DNA of 64,000 bases from Collinsella aerofaciens (GCF_019131995.1 NZ_JAHONA010000005.1:49319-113318), one strand, 5' to 3'; shown: positions 9,147 through 20,235, counted from the stretch's first letter. Translations and numbers: made by a program. Notes: generated from the sequence alone by a model not told the origin.

Positions 9147-10157
9147 CTACGCGGTTTTGCCCTCAATGAGTTCAACGGGGAGCTTGATATTCGATTCGGG
9201 ATTATCGCCGTTAATAAGAGCGATGATGGATTGCGCCGCGAGCTCTCCGATGCGATCGATATCTTGACGTACGGTTGTTAAGTCAGGCATAAACGTCATA
9301 GTTCGGCGGGCACCATCCGCGCCCACGACCTTAATATCGTCTGGAGCGCTCAAGCCGCGCTGCTTCATCACGTTGAGACAGATGGCCGCCATCGTATCGT
9401 CTCCCGCAAAGATGCCGTCAATATCGGGGTTCTCATCGAGGATCTTCGCAACGACCGCGCCCTTTTCGTCGTCGGGCTTAACGAACTCAACCTCACGGAC
9501 AAGCGCGGACAAACCGGCCTGCTCAACAACATCGAGGTAGGCATCGGTACGCTTATTGGCAGGCATGCGCATGCGGCTATTGCTGCGCAGGCACAGGATA
9601 CGCCTGCAGCCGTCATCAATCAGACGGCGCGTGGCGAGCTCGCCAATGCCATAGCTGTCACTTGCAATCTGGACAGAGCCCTCGCCAAGATCGCAGTCGA
9701 TGCCAACCAGGCTCAAGCCCATCTCGGCATATGCCTCGGCACCGATATTGAGGGAGTTGACGATGACGCCGTCGACCATATTGCGGCGGAGCATGTCAAT
9801 ATAGGAACGCTCAAGATCGGGTCGATTGGCGCTGTTGCACAGCAACATCTTAAAGCCGTTTTCCGCTAACGTGCGCTCGACCGCCTGCACAACCTGAGCA
9901 TGGAACGGGCTGCTCACAAAGGGAACGATCATACCGATAAGATTCAGGCGACCGTTGAGCATGGCACGGGCGATATCGTTGGGCGTATAGTTGATGCGCT
10001 CCATCGCGGCATGGACCTTATCGCGGGTCTCTTGGCTAATATAGCCGCGATTATTAAGCACGCGAGATACCGTAGTAGGCGAAACCCCCGCCACCGCCGC
10101 AACTTCCTTGATGCCAGGCTTAGCCGTATCCTTAGAACGAGCACTCTCGCGAGCCAT
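9147..10157 (-). CDS. LacI family regulator of the fructoside operon
   Basis: Transcriptional repressor of 336 aa: helix-turn-helix IKEVAAVAGVSPTTVSRVLN at about 16-35, then a periplasmic-binding-protein-like effector domain. The ATG at 10157 is preceded by GGAGG. The gene ends 184 bp before the start of the GH32-PTS operon and reads in the same direction, with matching operators before both. The effector is probably the phosphorylated fructoside or fructose, which is inferred from its position. Confidence 0.88.
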   Translation of the reverse strand: MARESARSKDTAKPGIKEVAAVAGVSPTTVSRVLNNRGYISQETRDKVHAAMERINYTPNDIARAMLNGRLNLIGMIVPFVSSPFHAQVVQAVERTLAENGFKMLLCNSANRPDLERSYIDMLRRNMVDGVIVNSLNIGAEAYAEMGLSLVGIDCDLGEGSVQIASDSYGIGELATRRLIDDGCRRILCLRSNSRMRMPANKRTDAYLDVVEQAGLSALVREVEFVKPDDEKGAVVAKILDENPDIDGIFAGDDTMAAICLNVMKQRGLSAPDDIKVVGADGARRTMTFMPDLTTVRQDIDRIGELAAQSIIALINGDNPESNIKLPVELIEGKTA

Positions 10158-10177
10158 AGCACCCTCCCCCATCAACA

Positions 10178-10194
10178 TGTCATACGTTTACATA
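10178..10194 (-). promoter_or_regulatory. Probable autoregulatory LacI operator
   Basis: TGTCATACGTTTACATA lies 21 nt upstream of the lacI start codon and matches the operators at 9012-9090 in 12-13 of 17 positions, which suggests autorepression. Confidence 0.65.
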
Positions 10195-10281
10195 CGAACA
10201 AAGCATACCCCAACAACAGCGGGAAGACGGTAACAGCACAAGTAAGTAAACGACTCATCCAAATAATTAGGAGAGTTCCGC

Positions 10282-10464
10282 CTAAAGGGTGACTCCAAAG
10301 GACCCCACATGGCCGGTTTTGGGTTATTTCCCAAAACATCCCGCAGGACGCAAAGAGGCTCCGCCGCGCAACGCGCGCAGCGGAGCCTCTTTGCATGTCC
10401 GAGGACGTTTTGGGAAATAACCCAAAACCGGCCCCAGTAATCCTACAGGAGTTGAACCCTTTAG
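10282..10464 (+). repeat. Nested hairpin repeat, family 1, copy 2
   Basis: The core is 10311-10433: outer arms GGCCGGTTTTGGGTTATTTC and its complement, then AACATCCCGCAGGACG, an inner hairpin with arms GAGGCTCCGC/GCGGAGCCTC, then CATGTCCGAGGACGTT. A further outer stem pairs 10282-10296 (CTAAAGGGTGACTCC) with 10448-10464, which overlaps the stop codon of the glycyl-radical gene. Other copies are at 688-816 and 46503-46647. Confidence 0.8.
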
Positions 10465-10712
10465 AACTTGTCGTGGAAGGTACGCGCAATGACCTCGTCC
10501 TGCTGCTCCTTGGTGAGCGTGTGGAAGTTCACGGCATAGCCGGAAACGCGGATGGTCAGCTGCGGGTACTTCTCGGGGTGAGCCTGAGCGTCGAGCAGCG
10601 TCTCACGGTTGAAGACGTTGATGTTCAGGTGGTGGCCACCCTTCTCGGCGTAAGCGTCGAGCATGTGGACCAGGTTATCGGCCTGAGTCTCGGAAACTTC
10701 AGAAACCTTCAT
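10461..10712 (-). CDS. grcA: Separate glycyl-radical subunit of pyruvate formate-lyase (GrcA-like)
   Basis: An 83 aa protein equivalent to the C-terminal glycyl-radical domain of PflB. It contains [19 protein letters not shown] and the radical motif RVSGYAV, with G58 as the expected radical site. It has its own ribosome site (GGAG, 7 nt before ATG 10712) and lies 85 nt downstream of a PflB that lacks this domain. The two add up to 766 aa, about the size of one E. coli PflB. E. coli GrcA is a spare part for damaged PflB, but here the free domain appears to be the only source of the radical. It follows pflB in one operon. Confidence 0.9.
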   Translation of the reverse strand: MKVSEVSETQADNLVHMLDAYAEKGGHHLNINVFNRETLLDAQAHPEKYPQLTIRVSGYAVNFHTLTKEQQDEVIARTFHDKF

Positions 10713-10797
10713 AATGTGTCTCCTTCGATTGATAGGCGCCGGCCGAAACCGGTGCGCTAATCAGTAATCGTTATTGTTAGTATAGCACTAACAATAG
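10713..10797 (-). other. pflB-grcA intercistronic hairpin
   Basis: ATTGTTAGT and ACTAACAAT form a perfect 9-bp stem with a 5-nt loop just after the pflB stop. There is no T-run, so it could tune the ratio of the two subunits by stabilising or attenuating the message. The grcA ribosome site lies at the far end of the gap. Confidence 0.55.
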
Positions 10798-12849
<2,052 letters not shown>

Positions 12850-13245
12850 TGTGTAACCACGCTCCTAGTTACGTGTAATGCGGCGCTCTCTCACACCGCT
12901 GCTTATTGAATTCTTGAATGTTCGGCTTGCACTACCGGCTTCTTCCGTTCTTCACCACACGTTGGTACAGGGAAAAACGTTTGTCCACCTTGGAACTACA
13001 ACCCAAAAACCCAAGATTTCACCCGTTTGAGAAGGATAACATAGCGACCCTCTCCATCTGGGCTGTTATATGTTTCTTTTTTTATATCATAAGGGCGTTT
13101 TTTACAAACCCGCAGGAAATGCGAGCGCGAACAACTACCGTTCACCGATTTGTATGTTATTTTTCCTTGCCTTTGTACGACGTTCGCTCTAGCTGTTATG
13201 CCAGCTTTAGCAGGGTAAAGTGTCCCAGAGACCCTACAGAAACTG
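12850..13245. other. Intergenic region upstream of pflB
   Basis: About 400 bases between pflB and the terminator of the preceding gene. The stretch around 13060-13110 is strikingly AT-rich (TTTCTTTTTTTATATCATAA) against the GC-rich background and is the likely promoter zone of pflB-grcA. I could not identify a specific anaerobic regulator site, and saw no gene. Confidence 0.5.
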
Positions 13246-13279
13246 CAGGGCGGCCACGGAATCCCCCGTGGTCGCCCTG
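13246..13279 (-). terminator. Hairpin downstream of the KDG permease gene
   Basis: CAGGGCGGCCACGG and CCGTGGTCGCCCTG form a 14-bp stem with a 6-nt loop (one G-T pair), 38 nt past the permease stop. Only a short T-rich stretch follows on the minus strand. Confidence 0.65.
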
Positions 13280-13317
13280 TGGCATGGCTAGTTTTTAGCT
13301 TTGATTGCCGCTTGGCA

Positions 13318-14337
13318 TTAGGCGGCTGCGGCGGCCTTGTCGGCCGTTGCCTTGCTATCGCCGTTGCCCTGGCCCTCAAAATGCTTGTAGCACCAGCTGG
13401 TGACCAGCGGGGTCAAAATAGCCGTAACGATTGCGCAGGCAGCAACCTGTGCCGTAGCCGTCGCGAGCACCGCACCGCCGTACATGGCCCCGTTGACGCT
13501 TGCCATGGCAGCAGGCGTGGCCACATTGGCTCCGGCGCAGCTCGAAATGGCCGCACCTGCGACACCCGTACCGCCCGTGAGCTTATCGACCGCGATAACG
13601 GGAATTGCAAAGACCACCGAGCAGATCACGCCGAGCAGAATACCGGGGAGACCGCCATTAATGAGCTGGCCAAAGGTCATGGTCGAGCCCATGGCAAAGA
13701 AGACGAGCACGATGATGGCGGAAAGTGCCGGTGCCATCATCTTCTTAAAGCTGGGGAACAGGTTACCCAGAATAATGCCGACGACGATCGGCAGAATGGC
13801 ACCCACGAGCGACCAGCCGATCGGGGCCTGGCCGGCAGCGCCGAGCACGATCATCGTGACCGGAGGGCCGACAACCAGCGTGGTGATGGCGACAGCGCCA
13901 CGCTCAGCCTCGTTGCCCATGGTACCCATCAGCCCAGCGTACATAGCGTTGTTGGCGCCGGTGCAAGCCGCCAGCATCACCATGGCAGAGATGCCAAACA
14001 AGTTGTCGTTGAACACATAAAGGATGAGCAGCGACATGGCAACGACCACGATCTGCTTGACGGCGATGATGATGGCGCCGCGGGCAGCGGCGGCAGGAGC
14101 GCTCTTAAACGAAATCGTCGTACCGACGATGAGCAAAAAAGCGCCCACGAGCGGGCCAGCGCCCTGCTGGGTCATGCCAAGCGTAAAGCTGCCGAGCGTT
14201 TTGAACAGGTCGGGGAATAGCGTGTTGAGCAGACAGCCCAACAGAAGCGGCACCAAGATATTGGCGCCCGGGATGGAGGACATCTTAAAGAACGGCTCCT
14301 TTGCCGCCGGCGCCTCCACCGCAGCCGATTCACTCAT
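13318..14337 (-). CDS. kdgT: 2-keto-3-deoxygluconate permease family transporter
   Basis: Membrane protein of 339 aa with about ten hydrophobic segments. SSIPGANILVPLLLGCLLNTLFP near the start and the alanine/glycine-rich CAGANVATPAAMASVN segment match the KdgT family, which imports 2-keto-3-deoxygluconate with protons. The ATG at 14337 follows AAGGAG with 6 nt spacing. The SDR gene just upstream on the same strand, about 110 nt away, suggests an operon for uptake and oxidoreduction of a hexuronate product. No kdgK or kdgA was seen in the window, so the substrate is inferred. Confidence 0.85.
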   Translation of the reverse strand: MSESAAVEAPAAKEPFFKMSSIPGANILVPLLLGCLLNTLFPDLFKTLGSFTLGMTQQGAGPLVGAFLLIVGTTISFKSAPAAAARGAIIIAVKQIVVVAMSLLILYVFNDNLFGISAMVMLAACTGANNAMYAGLMGTMGNEAERGAVAITTLVVGPPVTMIVLGAAGQAPIGWSLVGAILPIVVGIILGNLFPSFKKMMAPALSAIIVLVFFAMGSTMTFGQLINGGLPGILLGVICSVVFAIPVIAVDKLTGGTGVAGAAISSCAGANVATPAAMASVNGAMYGGAVLATATAQVAACAIVTAILTPLVTSWCYKHFEGQGNGDSKATADKAAAAA

Positions 14338-14445
14338 ATATATCTCCTTTGGATGCATGCGAATCGTAGCCGCATGCGCCTATATCAGAAAGAAGGCGAC
14401 GGTCCCGAGTCGCAGGAGCCGTCGCCGAATAATCGTCGCGGAGTA

Positions 14446-15195
14446 TTACCCGTCCAGAACGATGCCACCGTCGCAGTCACCGATCTCGCCGTTCACGAAG
14501 CTGGCGAGGTCGGAAGCGAAGAACAGCACCATCTGCGCAGGCTCGCTGGCCTGGGCGGCGCGGCCCAGAGGAATACCGTTGATGATACGCTGAGAGTTCT
14601 CGTCAGAGAGAATCGAGGTCATATCGGTCAACGTGAGCGACGGGCACACGGCGTTACAGCGGACGCCAAACTTGCCGCCTTCCTTGGCGACTGCCTTGGT
14701 CAGGCCGTTGACACCGGCCTTAGAGCTCGCGTAGGCCGCGGTGCCGAGCAGGCCGCCACCGATCTTGCCAGCGACAGAGCTCACGTTGACGATAGTGCCG
14801 GCATGGGCCGCCTTAAAGTGCGGGTACACGGCGTTCATCATGGTAAAGGTGCCGTTGAGGTTGATGTCGATGGTACGGCGCCACTCGGTGTCATCGATCT
14901 CGTCGAACTTCTTGGTGCTGATGACGCCAGCGCAGTTAATCAGGATGTTGGTCTGCGGCAGATCGGTGAAAATCTGCTCGACGGTCTCGCGCGCCTTGGG
15001 TGCATCGGCGACATCGAGCTGATAGAACTTGTTGCCCTCGCCAAGCTCGGCCACAGCGGCCTCGCCCTTAGCAGCGTTCCTTGCGATGAGCGCGACGTGT
15101 CCGCCGCCCGCAACGATACCCTTGGCAATCTCGAGGCCAATGCCCTGAGTGCCACCGGTAACGATCGCGGTTTTGCCCGTGAAGTCAAATGCCAT
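14446..15195 (-). CDS. SDR oxidoreductase, KduD/gluconate 5-dehydrogenase-like
   Basis: Short-chain dehydrogenase of 249 aa with TGGTQGIG (13-20) for NAD(P), INCAG (86-90), catalytic S140, Y155 and K159 (YASSK). Many such enzymes are named FabG by default. Pairing with a KdgT-type permease points instead to 2-dehydro-3-deoxygluconate 5-dehydrogenase or gluconate 5-dehydrogenase activity. The two genes are co-oriented. A divergent marR gene starts 250 bp upstream but belongs to the ABC exporter. Confidence 0.8.
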   Translation of the reverse strand: MAFDFTGKTAIVTGGTQGIGLEIAKGIVAGGGHVALIARNAAKGEAAVAELGEGNKFYQLDVADAPKARETVEQIFTDLPQTNILINCAGVISTKKFDEIDDTEWRRTIDINLNGTFTMMNAVYPHFKAAHAGTIVNVSSVAGKIGGGLLGTAAYASSKAGVNGLTKAVAKEGGKFGVRCNAVCPSLTLTDMTSILSDENSQRIINGIPLGRAAQASEPAQMVLFFASDLASFVNGEIGDCDGGIVLDG

Positions 15196-15399
15196 GACTC
15201 CAACCCCCTTGATTCAGGTGTCTCCTTGCGGGAAGTTGGAGCATCGCACGTGGCGATAAATGAGTCCCAGTCGTCATGGTGGTGACAACCCCTCGCCTAG
15301 CCGCGTGCATGATAGTTCTTTAAAACGCTTCAGCAATTGAATGATTTTAAGTCTTTATGCGCTCTTTATATTGCCCACTGTATGAGGCCCGCGTATGGG

Positions 15400-15457
15400 G
15401 GTATCATCTTTCACCGAAAATAGTTTCTAGTGTTAGGGGTTTTCGGTGGAAGATACC
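15400..15457 (+). promoter_or_regulatory. Inverted repeat spanning the marR start codon
   Basis: GGTATCATCTTTCACCGAAAA (15400-15420, first 20 shown in part) pairs with TTTTCGGTGGAAGATACC (15440-15457). The loop carries the AGGGG ribosome site, and the GTG start codon (15446-15448) lies in the 3' arm. It could be the MarR operator, an mRNA hairpin that hides the start, or both. Confidence 0.7.
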
Positions 15458-15895
15458 GATTTCCATGAGCTTGGGAGTCAGCTCCTTACCGAGTTTGGCG
15501 GCATTCACCAGCGCGTTTCGCGCTTTGTGGACAAAGCTCTCAGCGGCGAGATGGCTGTCATGCGCGCCCTTATGCTCGCTGGCGGTTCGCTCACGCCGAG
15601 CGAACTCGCCGATCGCGCCTGGGTCTCGAACGCCCGCATCGCCAATATCCTACGCGCTCTCGAAGCCAAGGGTTGGGTTGAGCGTGAGCACTCAAAGACC
15701 GACCGTCGTCGCGTACACGTCATAGTGACCGACAAGGGATTCCAGGATCTCGAAATCAAACGCCGGGAATTCGAGGACCGCACCGCGGCTTTCCTCGAGC
15801 AGCTCGGCGAAACAGATACCCAAGAGATGGTGCGCCTTCTTAGACGTGCCAACGAAATTATCGACCGCAATCAAGAAAGGAGAGATGCCGAGTGA
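15446..15895 (+). CDS. MarR family regulator of the ABC exporter
   Basis: Winged-helix regulator of 149 aa. The segment LTPSELADRAWVSNARIANI (about 50-69) is the recognition region, and the wing contains KTDRRRVHVIVTDKG, the usual MarR DR-R motif. GTG start with AGGGG 6 nt upstream. Its stop overlaps the GTG start of the next ABC gene (GTGA), so it is translationally coupled to the exporter it probably controls. An inverted repeat overlaps its own start codon. Confidence 0.9.
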   Translation: MEDTDFHELGSQLLTEFGGIHQRVSRFVDKALSGEMAVMRALMLAGGSLTPSELADRAWVSNARIANILRALEAKGWVEREHSKTDRRRVHVIVTDKGFQDLEIKRREFEDRTAAFLEQLGETDTQEMVRLLRRANEIIDRNQERRDAE

Positions 15896-18258
15896 GGATT
15901 CTCAAGCTCTTTAAAAAGCATATCCTGGCACTGTTCACAGCTATCGTACTCATCGTAATCAGCTGCAACGCCGACCTGGCACTGCCTACCTATATGAGCG
16001 ATATCGTCGACGTGGGCGTGCAGCAAGGCGGTATCGCCTCGCCCGTACCCGACACCATCCGCGCCGAATCGCTCGACGACCTCGAACTCTTTATGAGCGC
16101 CAAGGACGCCAAGGCTGTGGAGGCCGTGTTTAGCAAGGCTGACAAAAACGGCATTCGAACGTACAAGGGCACCGAGGAGGAGCGCGCCGACGGCGGCAAG
16201 ATTGCCGACATCATGAGCCTGCCTGAGACCGTCGTCCTTTCGTTCAACCAGGGCATCGATGCCGACTCCATGGGCGACATGATGGGCACGTCCGGTGAGA
16301 AAGACAACAGCGGCGCTCAGGCCATGCCCACCCCCGAGCAGATGGCGGCAATGACGCCCGAGCAGCTCGCCGAGATGCAGCAGAAGGCCGCAGCGGCGCA
16401 GAGCATGCAAAAGCAGATCGACGCCGACGGCGGCAAGATCACCATGAAGAGCCTGCGCCTAGGCGTTGAAGGCGGTCTTATCGATCAGGGCAAGCTCGTC
16501 GAGGGCGCCAACGATATGGCGGACAAAATGGGTTCCATGTCGGGCTCCATCGTGACCCAACGCGCCGTGAGCTATGTACAGGACGAGTACAAGGCACAGG
16601 GCATCGACCCCGCCGATGTGCAGAACGCCTACCTGAGCCGCATGGCGACCACTATGTTTGGGCTGTGCCTGGTGTCGCTCGTCGCCACCATCCTGACCGG
16701 TGCCGTGGCTTCGCGCACCGCCTGCTCCATCGCCCGCGACCTGCGTCGCGAGACCTTCAACAAGGTTATGCACTTCTCGCCGGCCGAAGTGGGCAAGTTT
16801 AGCCAGGCCTCGCTCATTACCCGCTGCACCAACGACATTCAGCAGATCCAGATGGCCGCAACCCTGTTTATCCGCATGTGCCTGATGGCCCCCGTCATGG
16901 GCATCGTCGCCGTCATGCGCGTCCTGGCCAACCACACCGGCCTGGAGTGGACCATCGCCGTGGCCATCATCGCCGTCTCGGCCGTCGTCGGCGTGCTTAT
17001 GGGCCTCACCATGCCCAAGTTCAAAAAGATGCAGAGCTTTGTGGACCGCGTGAACCTTACCGCCCGCGAGCTGCTCGACGGCCTTATGCCCATCCGCTCA
17101 TTCAACCGCGAGGAGCATGAGCTCGAGCGTTTTGACAAGGCTTCGCTCGACCTGATGACCACGCAGCTCTACACCAACCGCGCTATGAGCTTTATGATGC
17201 CACTCATGATGCTCGTCATGAACTGCATCACCGTGCTCATCGTGTGGTTTGGCGCGCAGGGCGTGTCCGACGGCGTGATGCAGGTCGGCAACATGATGGC
17301 GTTTATCTCCTACACCATGCAGATCGTCATGGCGTTTATGATCCTCACCATGGTTTCGGTCATCCTGCCCCGTGCCGAGGTCGCAGCCGAGCGCGTGGAA
17401 GAGGTCATCACCTGCCCCACGAGCATCAACGACCCTGCCTCGCCCAAACTGCCCGCAGCCAGCGCGCCGCGCGGTGAGCTCACCTTCCGCGACGTGAGCT
17501 TCCAGTACCCCGATGCCCGCGCCGATGTCATCAGCGGCGTGAACTTCACCACACATGCCGGTCAGATGCTCGGCATCATCGGCTCCACGGGCTCGGGCAA
17601 GTCCACGCTCGTGCAGCTCATCCCGCGCCTGTACGACGTCACGGGTGGCAGCATTTCGCTCGACGGCATCGACGTGCGTGACATGACCCTTTCCGAGCTG
17701 CGCCGCCGCATTGGTTACATCCCGCAGCAGGGTCGCCTGTTCTCGGGCACCGTTGAGAGCAACCTCAAGTTTGCGGGCGACATGGTAAGCGATGATGACA
17801 TGCGCCAGGCCGCGCGCATCTCACAGGCCGAGGACTTTATCGCCGAGCGCGAGGGCGGCTACGACTCCCCCATCAGCCAGGGCGGCTCCAATGTTTCTGG
17901 TGGTCAGCGCCAGCGCCTGGCCATCGCCCGCGCGTTGGCCAAAAAGCCCGAGGTCGTGGTTTTCGATGATTCGTTTAGCGCCCTCGACTACAAGACCGAC
18001 GCTCGCTTGCGCGAAGAGCTTGCCAAGAACGTTACCGACGCCGCGCTCGTGGTCGTGGCCCAGCGCATCGCGACCATCATGCACGCCGACCAGATCATCG
18101 TGCTCGACGACGGCCACGTAGTGGGCACCGGCACGCACGAGGAGCTGCTGCGCAGCTGCCCGGCGTACCTGGAGATCGCACAGTCGCAGCTTTCCGCCGA
18201 GGAGCTGGGGCTTACCCAAGAAGAAATTGCAGCCGTCATGGAAGGAGGCGAGCGCTAA
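15892..18258 (+). CDS. ABC exporter half-transporter with degenerate ATPase site
   Basis: Membrane-ATPase fusion of 788 aa, longer than the usual 580-600 because of an extracytoplasmic insertion between the first two membrane helices (about residues 45-250, with a Met/Gln-rich stretch near 140-170). The nucleotide-binding domain has Walker A GSTGSGKST (about 563-571) and signature VSGGQRQ (about 666). The Walker B glutamate is replaced by Asp (VVFDDSFSALD) and the switch histidine by Gln (VVAQRIATI). These changes define the non-catalytic half of heterodimeric exporters such as TM287/288 and LmrCD. The partner follows immediately. Confidence 0.9.
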   Translation: MRILKLFKKHILALFTAIVLIVISCNADLALPTYMSDIVDVGVQQGGIASPVPDTIRAESLDDLELFMSAKDAKAVEAVFSKADKNGIRTYKGTEEERADGGKIADIMSLPETVVLSFNQGIDADSMGDMMGTSGEKDNSGAQAMPTPEQMAAMTPEQLAEMQQKAAAAQSMQKQIDADGGKITMKSLRLGVEGGLIDQGKLVEGANDMADKMGSMSGSIVTQRAVSYVQDEYKAQGIDPADVQNAYLSRMATTMFGLCLVSLVATILTGAVASRTACSIARDLRRETFNKVMHFSPAEVGKFSQASLITRCTNDIQQIQMAATLFIRMCLMAPVMGIVAVMRVLANHTGLEWTIAVAIIAVSAVVGVLMGLTMPKFKKMQSFVDRVNLTARELLDGLMPIRSFNREEHELERFDKASLDLMTTQLYTNRAMSFMMPLMMLVMNCITVLIVWFGAQGVSDGVMQVGNMMAFISYTMQIVMAFMILTMVSVILPRAEVAAERVEEVITCPTSINDPASPKLPAASAPRGELTFRDVSFQYPDARADVISGVNFTTHAGQMLGIIGSTGSGKSTLVQLIPRLYDVTGGSISLDGIDVRDMTLSELRRRIGYIPQQGRLFSGTVESNLKFAGDMVSDDDMRQAARISQAEDFIAEREGGYDSPISQGGSNVSGGQRQRLAIARALAKKPEVVVFDDSFSALDYKTDARLREELAKNVTDAALVVVAQRIATIMHADQIIVLDDGHVVGTGTHEELLRSCPAYLEIAQSQLSAEELGLTQEEIAAVMEGGER

Positions 18259-20114
18259 TGGCAGACGAGACCAAGACTCAGATTCCCAAGCCCACCCGCC
18301 AGCGTGGTCCCATGGGCCGCATGGGCGGCATGCGTCGCGGCGAAAAGGCCAAGGACTTTAAGGGCACCATGAGGCAGCTGCTCGGCTATATCGGCCAGCA
18401 CAAGATTGCCGTGTTTGCCGCCGTCGGCTTTGCCGTGTGCTCGGTCATCTTTAACATTGTGGGACCCAAGGTGCTCGGCCAGGTTACGACCAAGCTGTTC
18501 GAGGGCCTGGTTGCCAAGGTCAACGGCACCGGCGATGTCGACTTTGACTGGATCGCCAAGACGCTCGGCTTTTTGCTCTGCCTGTATCTGGCGAGCTCTG
18601 TCTGCAGCCTCATCCAGGGCTGGCTCATGACCGGCGTCACGCAAAAGATTTGCTACCGCATGCGCAAGGAGATCGCCGCCAAGATTGCCGTCGTGCCGAT
18701 GAGTTACTTCAACGGCCACAGCAAGGGAGACGTACTCAGCCGCATCACCAACGACGTCGATACGCTGGGTCAGTCGCTCAACCAGAGCGTGACGCAGCTC
18801 ATCACGTCGGTGACGCAGATTATCGGCGTGCTCATCATGATGCTCTCGATCAGCCTGCCGCTCACCGGCGTCACCGTGCTCACGCTACCGGCAGCCGCAA
18901 TTATCTTGATGGTGATGATTCACTTCTCGCAGCCGTACTTCCGCGAGCAGCAGCAGGTCCTGGGCACCGTCAACGGCATCATCGAGGAGGACTTTGCCGG
19001 CCAGAACGTCATTCAAGTGTTCGACCGCGCCGAGGCCTCAATCGAGGAGTTCGACCGTCAAAACGACCGCCTCTTTATTAGTGGCTGGCGCTCGCAGTTC
19101 CTGTCGGGCCTGATGATGCCGCTTATGAGCTTGGTGGGCAACATGGGCTACGTGGGCGTCGTCGTGGTGGGCGCGCAGCTCGCGCTGACCGGCAATGCCA
19201 CGCCCGGCGACATCCAGAGCTTTATCCAGTACGTTCGCAACTTTACGCAGCCCGTGCAGCAACTGGGCAACGTGAGCAACACGATGCAGTCGATGGCAGC
19301 CGCCACCGAGCGCGTCTTTGAGTTCCTAGCCGCGCCCGAGGAGGAGCAGAAGGCCGACGCGCAGATTCCCGAGAAGCGCCCTGGCCACGTGGAGTTCGAC
19401 CACGTCAAGTTTGGCTACACGCCCGACAAGATCATCATCCACGACTTTAGCTGCGAGGCGCAGCCCGGCCAGACCATCGCCATCGTCGGCCCCACCGGCG
19501 CCGGCAAGACCACGCTAATTAAGCTGCTGCAGCGCTTCTACGACGTGGACGGCGGCTCGCTGCGTGTCGAGGGCGTCGATGTGCGCGACTGGGACCGCGC
19601 GGCACTGCGCGGCGAGTTTGCCATGGTGCTGCAGGACACCTGGCTGTTTAACGGCACCATCCGCGAGAACATCCGCTACGGACGCCCCGACGCGAGCGAT
19701 GCCGAGGTCGAGGCCGCTGCGCGCGCCGCACGCTGCGACCACTTTATTCATACGCTCGCCGGCGGCTACGACTTTATGATCAACGAGGAGGGCACCAACC
19801 TCTCGCAGGGCCAGCGCCAGCTCGTGACCATCGCCCGCGCCATTTTGGCCGACCGTCCGGCGCTGATTTTGGACGAGGCGACATCCAACGTCGACACCCG
19901 CACCGAGGAGCTCATCCAGCGCGCCATGGATGCGCTGATGCAGGGCCGCACCAGCTTTGTCATCGCGCACCGCCTGTCCACGATCCGCAACGCCGACGTG
20001 ATCTTGGTGATTCGCGACGGCGACATCGTCGAGAAGGGCACGCACGACGAGTTGCTCGCCCAGGGCGGCTTCTACGCCGACCTGTACAACTCGCAGTTCG
20101 ACGAAGCGGCGTAG
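18258..20114 (+). CDS. ABC exporter half-transporter with consensus ATPase site
   Basis: Second half of the heterodimeric exporter, 618 aa, with its start overlapping the previous stop (TAATG). Six membrane helices precede the ATPase domain, which has Walker A GPTGAGKTT (about 411-419), signature LSQGQRQ, Walker B LILDEATSNVD with the catalytic glutamate, and switch histidine IAHRLSTI. The basic, Met/Gly-rich N-terminus (GRMGGMRRGEKAK) is cytoplasmic. Multidrug or peptide export is the usual role of marR-linked pairs; the substrate is not known. Confidence 0.92.
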   Translation: MADETKTQIPKPTRQRGPMGRMGGMRRGEKAKDFKGTMRQLLGYIGQHKIAVFAAVGFAVCSVIFNIVGPKVLGQVTTKLFEGLVAKVNGTGDVDFDWIAKTLGFLLCLYLASSVCSLIQGWLMTGVTQKICYRMRKEIAAKIAVVPMSYFNGHSKGDVLSRITNDVDTLGQSLNQSVTQLITSVTQIIGVLIMMLSISLPLTGVTVLTLPAAAIILMVMIHFSQPYFREQQQVLGTVNGIIEEDFAGQNVIQVFDRAEASIEEFDRQNDRLFISGWRSQFLSGLMMPLMSLVGNMGYVGVVVVGAQLALTGNATPGDIQSFIQYVRNFTQPVQQLGNVSNTMQSMAAATERVFEFLAAPEEEQKADAQIPEKRPGHVEFDHVKFGYTPDKIIIHDFSCEAQPGQTIAIVGPTGAGKTTLIKLLQRFYDVDGGSLRVEGVDVRDWDRAALRGEFAMVLQDTWLFNGTIRENIRYGRPDASDAEVEAAARAARCDHFIHTLAGGYDFMINEEGTNLSQGQRQLVTIARAILADRPALILDEATSNVDTRTEELIQRAMDALMQGRTSFVIAHRLSTIRNADVILVIRDGDIVEKGTHDELLAQGGFYADLYNSQFDEAA

Positions 20115-20155
20115 ATACGGCCGCAGAGAAATGATGACGCCCGAGAACGGGGGCG

Positions 20156-20179
20156 CAGGACAACCTGCGCCCCCGTTTT
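20156..20179 (+). terminator. Terminator of the marR-ABC operon
   Basis: ACGGGGGCGCAGG and CCTGCGCCCCCGT pair around a 4-nt loop and are followed by TTTTG, an intrinsic terminator about 40 nt past the stop. Confidence 0.85.
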
Positions 20180-20235
20180 GTGTCCTTCGAGCCTCGAAAC
20201 GCTTTTCCTGAGACCTCATTGACGGCGCTTTCCAG

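Noticed and set aside
10461-10797. Frameshift or nonsense mutation in pflB
   Set aside because: The small gene has its own start and Shine-Dalgarno sequence, and 85 nt with a hairpin lie between the two frames, so a simple disruption is unlikely.
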